Assembly (NCBI GenBank): GCA_900539175.1
Contig: UQAW01000008.1
Span: 17,369 to 81,368 of the forward strand
Direction of reading: 5' to 3'
From: an uncultured Lachnospiraceae bacterium
Lineage (GTDB): Bacteria; Bacillota; Clostridia; Lachnospirales; Lachnospiraceae
Length of the DNA stretch: 64,000 bases
Shown: positions 16,951 to 24,543 of the stretch, one piece after another
Numbering within the stretch: position 1 is the stretch's first letter
Layout: each line of letters begins with the position of its first letter
Translations under genes and position numbers: made by a program
The notes under the pieces: generated by a model
Told to the model about the DNA's origin: nothing
Seen by the model: the letters and a program-made list of their open reading frames with translations, nothing else
Database searches by the model: none

Positions 16951-17762
16951 CAAGATTGATCAGCGGGATTGTGCTGGTTTTGCTTGCGCTGTTGACGATT
17001 GGTATAGGGGGATGGGTGCTTTTCGGGACGCTGCTTCTTATCTCTGTGATCGGTGCATCTGAACTGTATAAGGCAATGAAGGTTCAGGAAGACCGGATGA
17101 ACGGGCTTTGTATAGTTGGTTATGCAGGAATCTTTTTGTACTATCTGGGACTGGTAATTCCACAGTTGGATAAAGGCGGCAGTATATTGGAGCCGAACGG
17201 CGGATTTGCAACGATGATGCTGATTTTGGCTCTGGTTATGATCATGTTTGTCTATGTGTTTACGTATCCAAAGTATCAGGCAAATCAGATTATGGCGTCA
17301 TTTTTCGCTGTTGTCTATGTGGGTGTAATGCTTTCCTATATCTACCAGACGAGGATGCTGGAGGGCGGTAAGTTCCATGTGTGGCTGATTTTTCTGTGTT
17401 CCTGGGGGGCGGATACCTGTGCATACTGTGTGGGAATGCTGATCGGAAAACACAAGATGGCACCGGTACTGAGTCCGAAAAAGTCCGTGGAAGGTGCTGT
17501 GGGCGGCGTTGCCGGAGCTGCTTTGCTTGGCTTTTTGTTTCAACTTGCCACAGACGGACCATCCTATGAGTATGCAGTAATCTGTGCTGTGGGTGCATTG
17601 ATTTCGATGGTGGGAGATCTTGCAGCTTCTGCAATCAAGAGAAATATGGAAATCAAAGACTACGGTACACTGATCCCTGGACATGGAGGGATTCTGGATC
17701 GGTTTGACAGTGTGATTTTCACCGCACCGATTATCTACTATCTTTCTGTCTTTCTGATTTAG
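16941..17762 (+). CDS. cdsA: phosphatidate cytidylyltransferase
   Basis: A membrane enzyme forming CDP-diacylglycerol from phosphatidate and CTP for phospholipid synthesis. It is a polytopic protein with about eight hydrophobic segments, starting with LISGIVLVLLALLTIG. The family signature is at the C-terminus: SAIKRNMEIKDYGTLIPGHG, with GGILDRFDS after it. It overlaps the end of uppS. A dispersed-repeat fragment (17763-17795) begins immediately after its stop codon. Confidence 0.96.
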   Translation: MFITRLISGIVLVLLALLTIGIGGWVLFGTLLLISVIGASELYKAMKVQEDRMNGLCIVGYAGIFLYYLGLVIPQLDKGGSILEPNGGFATMMLILALVMIMFVYVFTYPKYQANQIMASFFAVVYVGVMLSYIYQTRMLEGGKFHVWLIFLCSWGADTCAYCVGMLIGKHKMAPVLSPKKSVEGAVGGVAGAALLGFLFQLATDGPSYEYAVICAVGALISMVGDLAASAIKRNMEIKDYGTLIPGHGGILDRFDSVIFTAPIIYYLSVFLI

Positions 17763-17795
17763 TATGAAAGTACCGAACAGCGGCCATGAGGAGCG
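17763..17795 (+). repeat. dispersed repeat copy (TATGAAAGT family)
   Basis: TATGAAAGTACCGAACAGC followed by GGCCATGAGGAGCG closely matches, in opposite orientation, the sequence at 25930-25962; its first 20 bases also match 24401-24420 with two differences. It abuts the cdsA stop codon. Confidence 0.45.
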
Positions 17796-17876
17796 CCTAC
17801 TTTCATGCGTGGGATACAACATTCTTCTGATGTGGAAGATATGGGATAGTTATGGTAAAAACAGGAGATAATAAAG

Positions 17877-19025
17877 ATGAAAAAAATAGCAATATTGGGA
17901 TCTACCGGATCTATCGGTACCCAGACGCTTGACGTAGTTCGGGCAAATGGGGACATTGAGGTACTTGGAATCAGCGCCGGGCACAATATCGAGATGCTGG
18001 AGGCACAGATTCGGGAATTTTCTCCGAGACTGGCAGCAGTTTGGGAGGAAGAGTCTGCGGCAGAACTGAAAAAAAGAGTGGCGGATACGAATACCAGAGT
18101 AGTAGCCGGAATGGAAGGTTTGCTGGAACTTGCGGTATTGCCGGAAGTGGAGATTCTTGTGACGGCAATCGTAGGTATGATTGGAATTCAGCCTACGATC
18201 GCAGCGATAAAGGCGGGAAAGGATATTGCGCTTGCCAACAAGGAAACACTTGTGACAGCCGGTCATCTGATCATGCCATTGGCAAAAGAACATCAGATTT
18301 CCATCCTTCCGGTGGATAGTGAACATAGTGCAATTTTCCAGTGCCTTCACGGAGAAAATCAGAGAACAGTGGAGAAACTTTTGATTACTGCATCCGGAGG
18401 TCCGTTCCGCGGGAAATGTTCGGAGAAATTGCGTCAGGTAACTGTGGAAGATGCGCTGAAGCATCCAAACTGGTCTATGGGACATAAGATTACCATTGAT
18501 TCAGCAACGTTAGTAAATAAGGGATTGGAAGTGATGGAAGCGCGGTGGCTTTTTGGGGTTGATCTGGATCATATTCAGGTTGTGGTTCAGCCCAAAAGCA
18601 TTATTCATTCTATGGTGGAATTTGCAGACGGCGCTGTGCTTGCCCAGTTGGGAACTCCGGATATGAAACTGCCGATCCAGTATGCCTTATATTATCCGGA
18701 GCGACGTTATCTGGCGGGTGAGCGGCTGAATTTTGGAACCCTTACGCAGATCACCTTTGAAAAACCGGATGTGGAAACTTTCCGCGGACTTCCTATGGCC
18801 ATGAAGGCAGCCAGAATCGGAGGCTCAATGCCTACCGTATTTAATGCGGCCAATGAACGTGCCGTAGCGAAGTTTTTGAGACGGGAAATTGGTTTTCTGG
18901 ATATCTATGAAGTGATTGAAGGGGCGATGGAGCAGCATAAGACGGTGGAGAATCCCGGGGTGGAGCAGATACTGGAAGCTGAGGCGGGAACTTATGAATG
19001 GATTGAAAGCAGGTGGCATAGGTGA
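17877..19025 (+). CDS. dxr: 1-deoxy-D-xylulose 5-phosphate reductoisomerase
   Basis: The committed step of the MEP isoprenoid pathway: NADPH-dependent rearrangement and reduction of DXP to MEP. The N-terminal Rossmann motif is ILGSTGSIGTQTLDV; ALANKETLVTAG and PVDSEHSAIFQ hold the metal/substrate residues; the catalytic loop region carries SMGHKITIDSATLVNKGLE. The 382-residue length is normal. The stop overlaps the GTG start of the protease gene by four bases (GTGA). The presence of MEP-pathway Dxr fits Clostridia. Confidence 0.97.
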   Translation: MKKIAILGSTGSIGTQTLDVVRANGDIEVLGISAGHNIEMLEAQIREFSPRLAAVWEEESAAELKKRVADTNTRVVAGMEGLLELAVLPEVEILVTAIVGMIGIQPTIAAIKAGKDIALANKETLVTAGHLIMPLAKEHQISILPVDSEHSAIFQCLHGENQRTVEKLLITASGGPFRGKCSEKLRQVTVEDALKHPNWSMGHKITIDSATLVNKGLEVMEARWLFGVDLDHIQVVVQPKSIIHSMVEFADGAVLAQLGTPDMKLPIQYALYYPERRYLAGERLNFGTLTQITFEKPDVETFRGLPMAMKAARIGGSMPTVFNAANERAVAKFLRREIGFLDIYEVIEGAMEQHKTVENPGVEQILEAEAGTYEWIESRWHR

Positions 19026-20311
19026 AAATTATTCTCGCAATATTAATTTTTAGTGTTGTAGTTATTATACACGAGTTAGGGCATTTTTTATTTGCAAAGG
19101 CAAATCACATCGTGGTGACAGAGTTCTCTGTCGGTATGGGACCGACGGTGCTCTCGACCGTAAAGCATGGTACAAAGTACTCTTTGAAGCTGCTGCCCTT
19201 CGGCGGTTCTTGTATGATGCTGGGAGAAAATGGAGAGGAAGACGGTGAAGGAACCTTTGGCAGTAAGTCTGTGTGGGCAAGGATGTCTGTTATCATAGCC
19301 GGACCATTGTTTAATCTGATTCTGGCTTTTTTTATCTCTATCGTTATCATCAGTCTTGCAGGAGCTGATCCGGCGAGAGTGACTGCAGTCAGAGAAGGTT
19401 CTCCAGAGGCAGAGGCAGGGCTTCAGGAAGGTGATATCATCACAAGGTATGAAGGAAGCGGGATCAGTATCGGCCGGGAATTGTATACGAAGATGCAGCT
19501 TGACGGTGTTCCGGCGGATGAGATTTCTCTGACGTATAAAAGGGATGGAGAAACCAGAGAGATCACTTATGTGCCGGAAGCAGAAGAACGGTATATGTTG
19601 GGATATACGTATTATCCGGATGAGGAGGGAAAAGCAGAGGTAGTGAATGTATCGCTGGGGCTCCCGATGGCGAAGGCAGGAATTCAGGCAGGTGATATCA
19701 TTCTGGAGGTTGATGGAACTGTCATTAACAGTAATCAGGAGTTGACGCAGTATTTTGAGGAACATCCGATGGATGGAAGCCCAATAGAACTGACTTATCA
19801 GCATGGAGACCGTATCCATGATGCTACCCTGACTCCGGAACTTACTCAGAATGCCCAGCTGGGCTTCGGCTACAATCTGGCAAGAGAAAAGCAAAGTCCG
19901 CTGGGTGTTCTGAAATATAGCTTTTGCGAGATAAAATACTGGGTAAAAACCACAGTTAAGAGTGTTGCTATGCTGATAACCGGAAAGTTCACGTTCAATG
20001 ATCTGAGCGGTCCGGTGGGTGTGGTAGACCAAATCGGGAAGACGATTGAAGAATCCAAGTCAGACGGAGGTTTCTATGTCTTGCTGAACCTTTTGAATTT
20101 TACAATTCTTTTGTCTGCCAATCTTGGCGTTATGAATCTTATTCCATTCCCTGCGTTGGACGGCGGAAGACTGGTGTTTCTGATTATAGAAGCTATCCGG
20201 GGCAAGGGGATAAAACAGGAAGTGGAAGGCATGGTGAATTTTGCGGGATTGATGCTTTTAATGGCGTTGATGGTATTTGTCATGTTTAATGACATCCGTA
20301 AAATTTTCTGA
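19022..20311 (+). CDS. rseP: site-2 metalloprotease RseP/RasP
   Basis: An intramembrane zinc protease that cleaves anti-sigma factors and signal-peptide remnants. It has HELGH in the first membrane segment (VVVIIHELGHFLFA), two PDZ domains in the middle (around AGLQEGDIITRYEG and KAGIQAGDIILEVDG), and the C-terminal NLIPFPALDGGRL that supplies the third zinc ligand. The start is GTG at 19022 overlapping the dxr stop, so it is translationally coupled. At 429 residues it matches the double-PDZ form. Confidence 0.95.
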   Translation: MKIILAILIFSVVVIIHELGHFLFAKANHIVVTEFSVGMGPTVLSTVKHGTKYSLKLLPFGGSCMMLGENGEEDGEGTFGSKSVWARMSVIIAGPLFNLILAFFISIVIISLAGADPARVTAVREGSPEAEAGLQEGDIITRYEGSGISIGRELYTKMQLDGVPADEISLTYKRDGETREITYVPEAEERYMLGYTYYPDEEGKAEVVNVSLGLPMAKAGIQAGDIILEVDGTVINSNQELTQYFEEHPMDGSPIELTYQHGDRIHDATLTPELTQNAQLGFGYNLAREKQSPLGVLKYSFCEIKYWVKTTVKSVAMLITGKFTFNDLSGPVGVVDQIGKTIEESKSDGGFYVLLNLLNFTILLSANLGVMNLIPFPALDGGRLVFLIIEAIRGKGIKQEVEGMVNFAGLMLLMALMVFVMFNDIRKIF

Positions 20312-20498
20312 TAAGAGGATAATACAGAATCGAATGGTTCGCCTTGAAAAAGATTTATGGTCTGCTTTTTCAAGGCGGAGCCATTGGAGAAAATATTTGA
20401 AAAAAATTAAAAAAGTTGTTGAAAAGTGGTTGACGGAATGGGAAACGTGTGCTAGAATATTACTTGTCGTTCGGAGTGAGCGATAAACAAAATAATGT

Positions 20499-20583
20499 GC
20501 GCGAGTGTCGGAATTGGCAGACGAGCTAGACTAAGGATCTAGTGATTATTGCAATCGTACGGGTTCAAGTCCCGTCTCGCGCA
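20499..20583 (+). tRNA. tRNA-Leu (anticodon AAG)
   Basis: The acceptor GCGCGAG (20499-20505) pairs with CTCGCGC (20576-20582), with discriminator A. The structure has the long variable arm of a leucine tRNA, a standard T-arm (GGTTCAAGT), and an anticodon stem CTAGA/TCTAG with loop CTAAGGA, giving anticodon AAG. CCA is not encoded. An A34 leucine tRNA would be expected to need deamination to inosine. Confidence 0.93.
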
Positions 20584-20592
20584 GACTTGAGG

Positions 20593-20619
20593 GCTGTATC
20601 ATAGTGATACAGCTTTTTT
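20593..20619 (+). terminator. terminator of tRNA-Leu
   Basis: A nine-base-pair stem GCTGTATCA/TGATACAGC with a three-base loop, followed by TTTTTT. Confidence 0.85.
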
Positions 20620-20627
20620 AAAATTAT

Positions 20628-20700
20628 AAAGCGTATTCGAAAATTTATTTCTGCAATCTACACGCTTTCGTTTGCAGAAAGCAATTTTCAAATACGCTTT
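20628..20700. terminator. long hairpin between convergent units
   Basis: AAAGCGTATT (20628-20637) and AATACGCTTT (20691-20700) close a stem of roughly 30 base pairs that also pairs TTTCTGCAA with TTTGCAGAAA. It lies between tRNA-Leu and the convergent uracil permease gene and may act in both directions. It lacks the TGCAGATGC motif of the three long elements. Confidence 0.6.
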
Positions 20701-20739
20701 GGAATCTTCTAATAGTTTCTCTTAGCTGCAATGAATTTG

Positions 20740-21990
20740 TCAATCATTTGTCAGTTTCAATTTATCCAAAATATAGAAAGCAAGGCTGAGAAGCATACCA
20801 ACCACACACGCCAGTACCATACCTGTCAGTTGAATATTGCCAAACTTGACTGCGATACCAGACAGTCCGGTTACAAATACCACAGATGTCAGAGTCAGAT
20901 TTCTAGAACGTCCATAATCCACCTGTGCATCCACCAGAATTCGAATACCGGAGGCCCCGATCATTCCATAGAGAAGGAACGAGATTCCGCCGATTACCGG
21001 CCCTGGAATTGTCTGAATTAAGGTTGAGAGCTTTCCTACGAAAGAGCAGATAATCGACAGTACTGCAGCTCCGGCAATTACTCTTACGCTGTATACTTTT
21101 GTAACAGCCATGACCCCGATATTTTCACCGTAGGTTGTAGTGGGTACTGAACCAATCAGACCGGAGATCATAGTTGAAAGGTTGTCTCCCAATAGTGAGC
21201 GGTGAAGTCCAGGGTCTTTCAGAAGGTCTCTTCCTACGATTTTGCTTGTAACCACCTGATGTCCGATATGCTCGGAGGCAATTACCAGAATTACAGGAAG
21301 AATGATCAGAATCGCTTCCAGGCTGAATTTTGGTGTCTGGAAATTCGGTAATGCGAACCAGGGAGCATTTGCCACTTCTGCAAAATCAATGATTCCACAG
21401 CACAAAGCTGCTACATATCCGGCGATAACAGCAATCAGGATCGGTATTACAGATAAGAAGCCGCGGAATATAATATTACCGAATACGGCCACGCCCAGAG
21501 TTACTGCGAAGACAATGATATTTGCAGGATCAACCGCATCATCCAACAACCCGGCGTTATTTGCCGCACTGCTGGATAATTCCAGTCCGATAAGTGCTAC
21601 TACAGGTCCCATCGCTGCCGGGGGCAGGACAACGTCAATCCAGTCGGAACCGAATTTGTAAATAATCAGCGCAAGGATACATCCGCAGAGTCCGACGACA
21701 ACAAAGCCTCCGAGTGCGTATGGATATCCCATTTTACTGATTACGATTCCTGCCGGTGCAAGGAACGCAAAGCTGGAGCCCAGATAAGCAGGTGCCTTCC
21801 CCTTGGTAATTGCAATAAACAACAATGTTCCCAGGCCATTCATGAACAGAACGATTGCCGGGCTGATTCCGAATAAAAACGGAACAAGAACGGAAGCTCC
21901 GAACATGGCAAACATGTGCTGAATGCTGAGGGGGATTAATAGTTTAACCGGAACCTTGTCTTCGACTTGAAAAATTCTTCTGCTTTCCAT
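20740..21990 (-). CDS. uraA: uracil permease (NCS2 family)
   Basis: A proton-coupled uracil importer of the nucleobase-ascorbate (NCS2) family, with about 14 hydrophobic segments over 416 residues. UraA-type residues are visible: SEHIGHQ in TM8 (Glu and His), and TTYGENIG in TM10 with the uracil-binding Glu. QHMFAMFGASVLVP at the N-terminus is typical. AGGAGG lies at good spacing before ATG 21990. It is a single-gene unit on the - strand; no pyr attenuator was recognised in the short leader. Confidence 0.94.
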   Translation of the reverse strand: MESRRIFQVEDKVPVKLLIPLSIQHMFAMFGASVLVPFLFGISPAIVLFMNGLGTLLFIAITKGKAPAYLGSSFAFLAPAGIVISKMGYPYALGGFVVVGLCGCILALIIYKFGSDWIDVVLPPAAMGPVVALIGLELSSSAANNAGLLDDAVDPANIIVFAVTLGVAVFGNIIFRGFLSVIPILIAVIAGYVAALCCGIIDFAEVANAPWFALPNFQTPKFSLEAILIILPVILVIASEHIGHQVVTSKIVGRDLLKDPGLHRSLLGDNLSTMISGLIGSVPTTTYGENIGVMAVTKVYSVRVIAGAAVLSIICSFVGKLSTLIQTIPGPVIGGISFLLYGMIGASGIRILVDAQVDYGRSRNLTLTSVVFVTGLSGIAVKFGNIQLTGMVLACVVGMLLSLAFYILDKLKLTND

Positions 21991-22152
21991 TTCATATCCT
22001 CCTGATTATTTCCATATTTATTTTATTTCATTCTAACATACCATTACGGGAAATCAAAGTATATATAAAGAGACTGTCTGGGTTAATTGAAAAGCGTAAA
22101 TGAAAGAGAATAAATTTTAATGGTCTGTCTATAATATTTCAGAGGTGATCGT

Positions 22153-22299
22153 ATGAATAAAGATAAACAGGAAAAATTAAATCAAAAGAAGGCAAATGAG
22201 AAATTCAACAGCATAACGCAAAAGGTAAAACCAGAGAACCAGAATCAGACGCACAATATCCGCTCTGAGGCAGTGGAACCAAAGAACAGGCAGGTTTAA
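22153..22299 (+). CDS. small hydrophilic protein (48 aa)
   Basis: A short reading frame with a clear AGAGGTGAT ribosome site at correct spacing. The product starts MNKDKQEKLNQKKANEKFN and ends EAVEPKNRQV: very polar, rich in Lys, Asn and Gln, and without Cys or hydrophobic segments. It resembles the small, highly charged proteins common in spore-forming Firmicutes, but no family can be assigned. It ends seven bases from the 3' end of the candidate small RNA on the opposite strand. Confidence 0.55.
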   Translation: MNKDKQEKLNQKKANEKFNSITQKVKPENQNQTHNIRSEAVEPKNRQV

Positions 22300-22305
22300 G
22301 CGTGC

Positions 22306-22447
22306 AGAAAAAAGGAGGGCCGGAGCATATGCTCCGGCTGAGTATGAAAAAGAATCTATATAAATGGTAATTGTTGTTAGGTGAGGGCCAGCAACACAGC
22401 TCTGAACTTACCTCTGACTTCTCCATGCTGCCGTCCTCTTTAAGTAT
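22306..22447 (-). ncRNA. candidate small RNA 1
   Basis: On the - strand, TATAAT (22459-22454) predicts a start near 22447. The transcript would run about 140 nt to a hairpin GCCGGAGC/GCTCCGGC (22338-22319) followed by CCTCCTTTTTTC, an intrinsic terminator. The 3' part (AACAAC, then TTTTTCATACTCAGCCGG) is shared with the candidate at 59300-59374. A short reading frame with a weak RBS exists but runs through the terminator, so an untranslated RNA is preferred. Confidence 0.55.
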
Positions 22448-22453
22448 GGTTTT

Positions 22454-22486
22454 ATTATAGCTGAGAATTGTGAGCAATTTGTGAGC
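22454..22486 (-). promoter_or_regulatory. direct-repeat promoter of small RNA 1
   Basis: On the - strand GCTCAC occurs at 22486-22481 and again at 22475-22470, an 11-bp period, with exactly 10 bp before TATAAT. This matches the geometry of PhoB/PhoP/OmpR-type activator boxes that replace the -35 element. The identical layout recurs at 59381-59413. Confidence 0.6.
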
Positions 22487-22650
22487 GAATCATTAAGAAA
22501 TTCTATAAAAGTAATAAAAGAAATCTAAAATGTTATGCAAGATGCAGGAGCAACGTATGTTTGCAGTAGAAGGTTATTTAATAGGGGATTTGTTGAAGCG
22601 TGCGATTTTGTGTAGTTGTATTTCATGTATGGGTTTGGTATAATAATCTC

Positions 22651-22721
22651 ATGATACCAGGGTCAAAAGGTTGTGCTTTTCATGCTTGTATGAAAAAGCA
22701 TGACTTTGACCCCAACATCAT
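22651..22721 (+). repeat. leader-element family, copy A (short form)
   Basis: It begins ATGATACCAGGGTCAAAAGG and ends with TTTGACCCCAACATCAT, which pair as terminal inverted repeats; a CATGCTT/AAGCATG hairpin lies inside. A promoter TTGTAT-N17-TATAAT (22616-22644) sits upstream, so the element starts about seven bases after the -10, close to the predicted start of transcription for the hemerythrin gene. The central core of the family is missing here. Confidence 0.65.
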
Positions 22722-22796
22722 TTCATATATTTGGAGAACTTAGAAACTTTCGTTTTCCAGGTTCTATTTTGAAAAAAGAAAGAGAGGATATGCATT

Positions 22797-23201
22797 ATGG
22801 GAATCGAATTTGACAAATCTTTGGAGACAGGCAATGAATTAATTGATACACAGCATAAGGAATTAATTTCCAGAGTGAATAAACTGACTGTGGAATGTTC
22901 CGTGGGAAAGGAAAAACCTGTGGCTGTTCAGACTTTGGACTTTCTGATGGATTATACGGAAAAGCATTTTCACGATGAGGAGGAACTTCAGGCAGAGCAT
23001 ACATATCCCCTTTTGGAGGCGCATAAGCAGCAGCATGCAAAATTTGTAAAAGCAGTGGAAGAGCTCAAAGAGATGTTGGAGGAGGAAGAAGGACCTACCG
23101 AGGCATTTGTAGAAGCGGTAAAAAAGAATGTAGTAGACTGGTTGTTGGGACATATCCAGGTATGGGACAAGCAGGTTGCGGAGTATGTGCGTGAACATTA
23201 G
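22797..23201 (+). CDS. bacteriohemerythrin
   Basis: A four-helix-bundle protein binding a di-iron centre that carries or senses oxygen. Ligand motifs appear in order: DTQHKEL, HFHDEEEL (HxxxE), HKQQHAKF (HxxxH) and HIQVWDK (HxxxxD). The 134-residue length matches single-domain bacteriohemerythrins. In an anaerobe a role in oxygen protection or iron handling is likely, but is inference. It is preceded by leader-element copy A and followed by a long hairpin at 23276. Confidence 0.93.
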   Translation: MGIEFDKSLETGNELIDTQHKELISRVNKLTVECSVGKEKPVAVQTLDFLMDYTEKHFHDEEELQAEHTYPLLEAHKQQHAKFVKAVEELKEMLEEEEGPTEAFVEAVKKNVVDWLLGHIQVWDKQVAEYVREH

Positions 23202-23275
23202 AGTGTGTTTGAAAATTAATTTCAGGACTATGGTCATAGATGTTTTTGGAACATGCTTTATGAAAAGAGGGAAGG

Positions 23276-23321
23276 AAACTCCCGTGTGAACGGATGCAGG
23301 GGCATCGTTCTACGGGAGTTT
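23276..23321 (+). terminator. hairpin after hemerythrin gene
   Basis: AAACTCCCGT (23276-23285) pairs with ACGGGAGTTT (23312-23321), with a second inner stem GAACGGATGC/GCATCGTTC. No strong T-run follows, so terminator function is probable but not certain. Confidence 0.55.
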
Positions 23322-23413
23322 ATCTTGAAATATGTTTTTGTGAAAAAAGGATGTATGTGCAGAAGCTGCACGGTGATACATGTCAGGATATACATATAAA
23401 TGGGTGATGAGTG

Positions 23414-24394
23414 ATGAAAATGGCAGTTTATAGCTGCAGACCGGATGAAGAAGAGTTGTTCGAAAGATTCGGAAAGCAGTATGGGATAGAGAGCGTGATT
23501 TCCAGTCAGGCTCCTGTTATAGAGAATGTTGATCTGGCGGAAGGATGCGAGGCAGTCTGTGTGATCACAACTCCGGTTGGAAAAGATTTGATTGACCGAT
23601 GGCATACATATGGTGTGAAAATAATTTCCACCCGTACGGTGGGATATGAGCATATTGATTATCTATATGCCAGAGAGCTGGGAATCGAGGTTTCCAATGT
23701 AAGTTACACACCGCATACGGTAGCAGAGTATACAGTTATGACGATTCTGATGACAATTCGTAAGATGAAAGCAATCGTCACACGGTATATCGGACAGGAT
23801 TTTTCCCTTTCGGCTATCCGCGGACGGGAATTATGCCGTATGACAGTGGGGGTTGTAGGGACCGGAAGGATCGGGGAAACCGTTATCCGCAATCTGAGCG
23901 GGTTTGGCTGTAAGATCCTTGCTTATGATCTTTATGAAAAAGAAAGTGTTAAGTCATATGCGCAATATGTGGATCTGGAAACTTTATGGAGAGAAGCGGA
24001 TCTTATTACACTCCATGCACCAGCGACAGATGAAAGTTACCACATGATTAACGAACATTCAATAGAGATGATGAAAGATGGAGTCATGATTGTAAATATG
24101 GCGCGGGGAGCCTTGATTGAGACGCAGGCATTGATTCGGGCTTTGGAGAATGGGAAGATAGGTGCAGCTGCTTTAGATGTGGTTGAAAATGAAGGGAAAA
24201 TATACTATAAGGATTTCAAGTATACTCCTGTTGGGCATCACGAGATGGCAATCTTACAGGCGATGCCGAATGTTCTTATGACACCTCATACCGCATTTTT
24301 TACGGATGAAGCGGTAAGCGATATGATATCCTACGCTATGTCCAGTTGTCTTGCATCTGTGCGGGGTGAGGAGAATCCTTTCAAGGTAAACTGA
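23414..24394 (+). CDS. D-isomer-specific 2-hydroxyacid dehydrogenase (D-lactate dehydrogenase-like)
   Basis: An NAD-dependent enzyme probably reducing pyruvate to D-lactate. The Rossmann motif is GTGRIGETVIRNL; the catalytic triad segments are NMARGALIET (Arg), VENEGKIYY (Glu) and TPHTAFFT (His). The pattern SNVSYTPHTVAEYTVMTIL is close to D-lactate dehydrogenases of the VanH/LdhD type. ATG 23414 has GGGTGA upstream; GTG 23411 is an alternative. No van genes accompany it, so a fermentative role is favoured. A stem-loop at 24433-24494 follows. Confidence 0.87.
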   Translation: MKMAVYSCRPDEEELFERFGKQYGIESVISSQAPVIENVDLAEGCEAVCVITTPVGKDLIDRWHTYGVKIISTRTVGYEHIDYLYARELGIEVSNVSYTPHTVAEYTVMTILMTIRKMKAIVTRYIGQDFSLSAIRGRELCRMTVGVVGTGRIGETVIRNLSGFGCKILAYDLYEKESVKSYAQYVDLETLWREADLITLHAPATDESYHMINEHSIEMMKDGVMIVNMARGALIETQALIRALENGKIGAAALDVVENEGKIYYKDFKYTPVGHHEMAILQAMPNVLMTPHTAFFTDEAVSDMISYAMSSCLASVRGEENPFKVN

Positions 24395-24400
24395 TATGAA

Positions 24401-24420
24401 TGCTGTCCGGGACTTTCATA
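24401..24420. repeat. 20-bp direct repeat, copy 1
   Basis: TGCTGTCCGGGACTTTCATA occurs here and again, identically and in the same orientation, at 25943-25962. The pair flanks the SpoIID-like gene. Confidence 0.6.
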
Positions 24421-24432
24421 ATAGACAGAGGA

Positions 24433-24494
24433 AACAGCAGAGAATCTGCGTTCACGGCGGATAACCGTGCAACGGATATTCTCTGCTGTTTTCA
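24433..24494. terminator. bidirectional terminator
   Basis: AACAGCAGAGAAT (24433-24445) pairs with ATTCTCTGCTGTT (24478-24490), enclosing an inner CACGG/CCGTG stem, with a T-run on the + strand. It separates the dehydrogenase from the convergent SpoIID-like gene. Confidence 0.7.
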
Positions 24495-24543
24495 TGAGTT
24501 TTTGGGTCTTGCCGGGCATTTTCCCCAAAATGTGTTTGAAAAT

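Noticed and set aside
22205..22477. 90-codon frame on the - strand overlapping small RNA 1
   Set aside because: It reads through the predicted terminator and the opposite-strand small gene; the start lacks a good RBS.
23411..24394. VanH of a vancomycin-resistance cluster
   Set aside because: The enzyme is of that type, but no vanA/vanX genes are present; the VanRS-like pair at 45 kb is linked to an ABC module instead.
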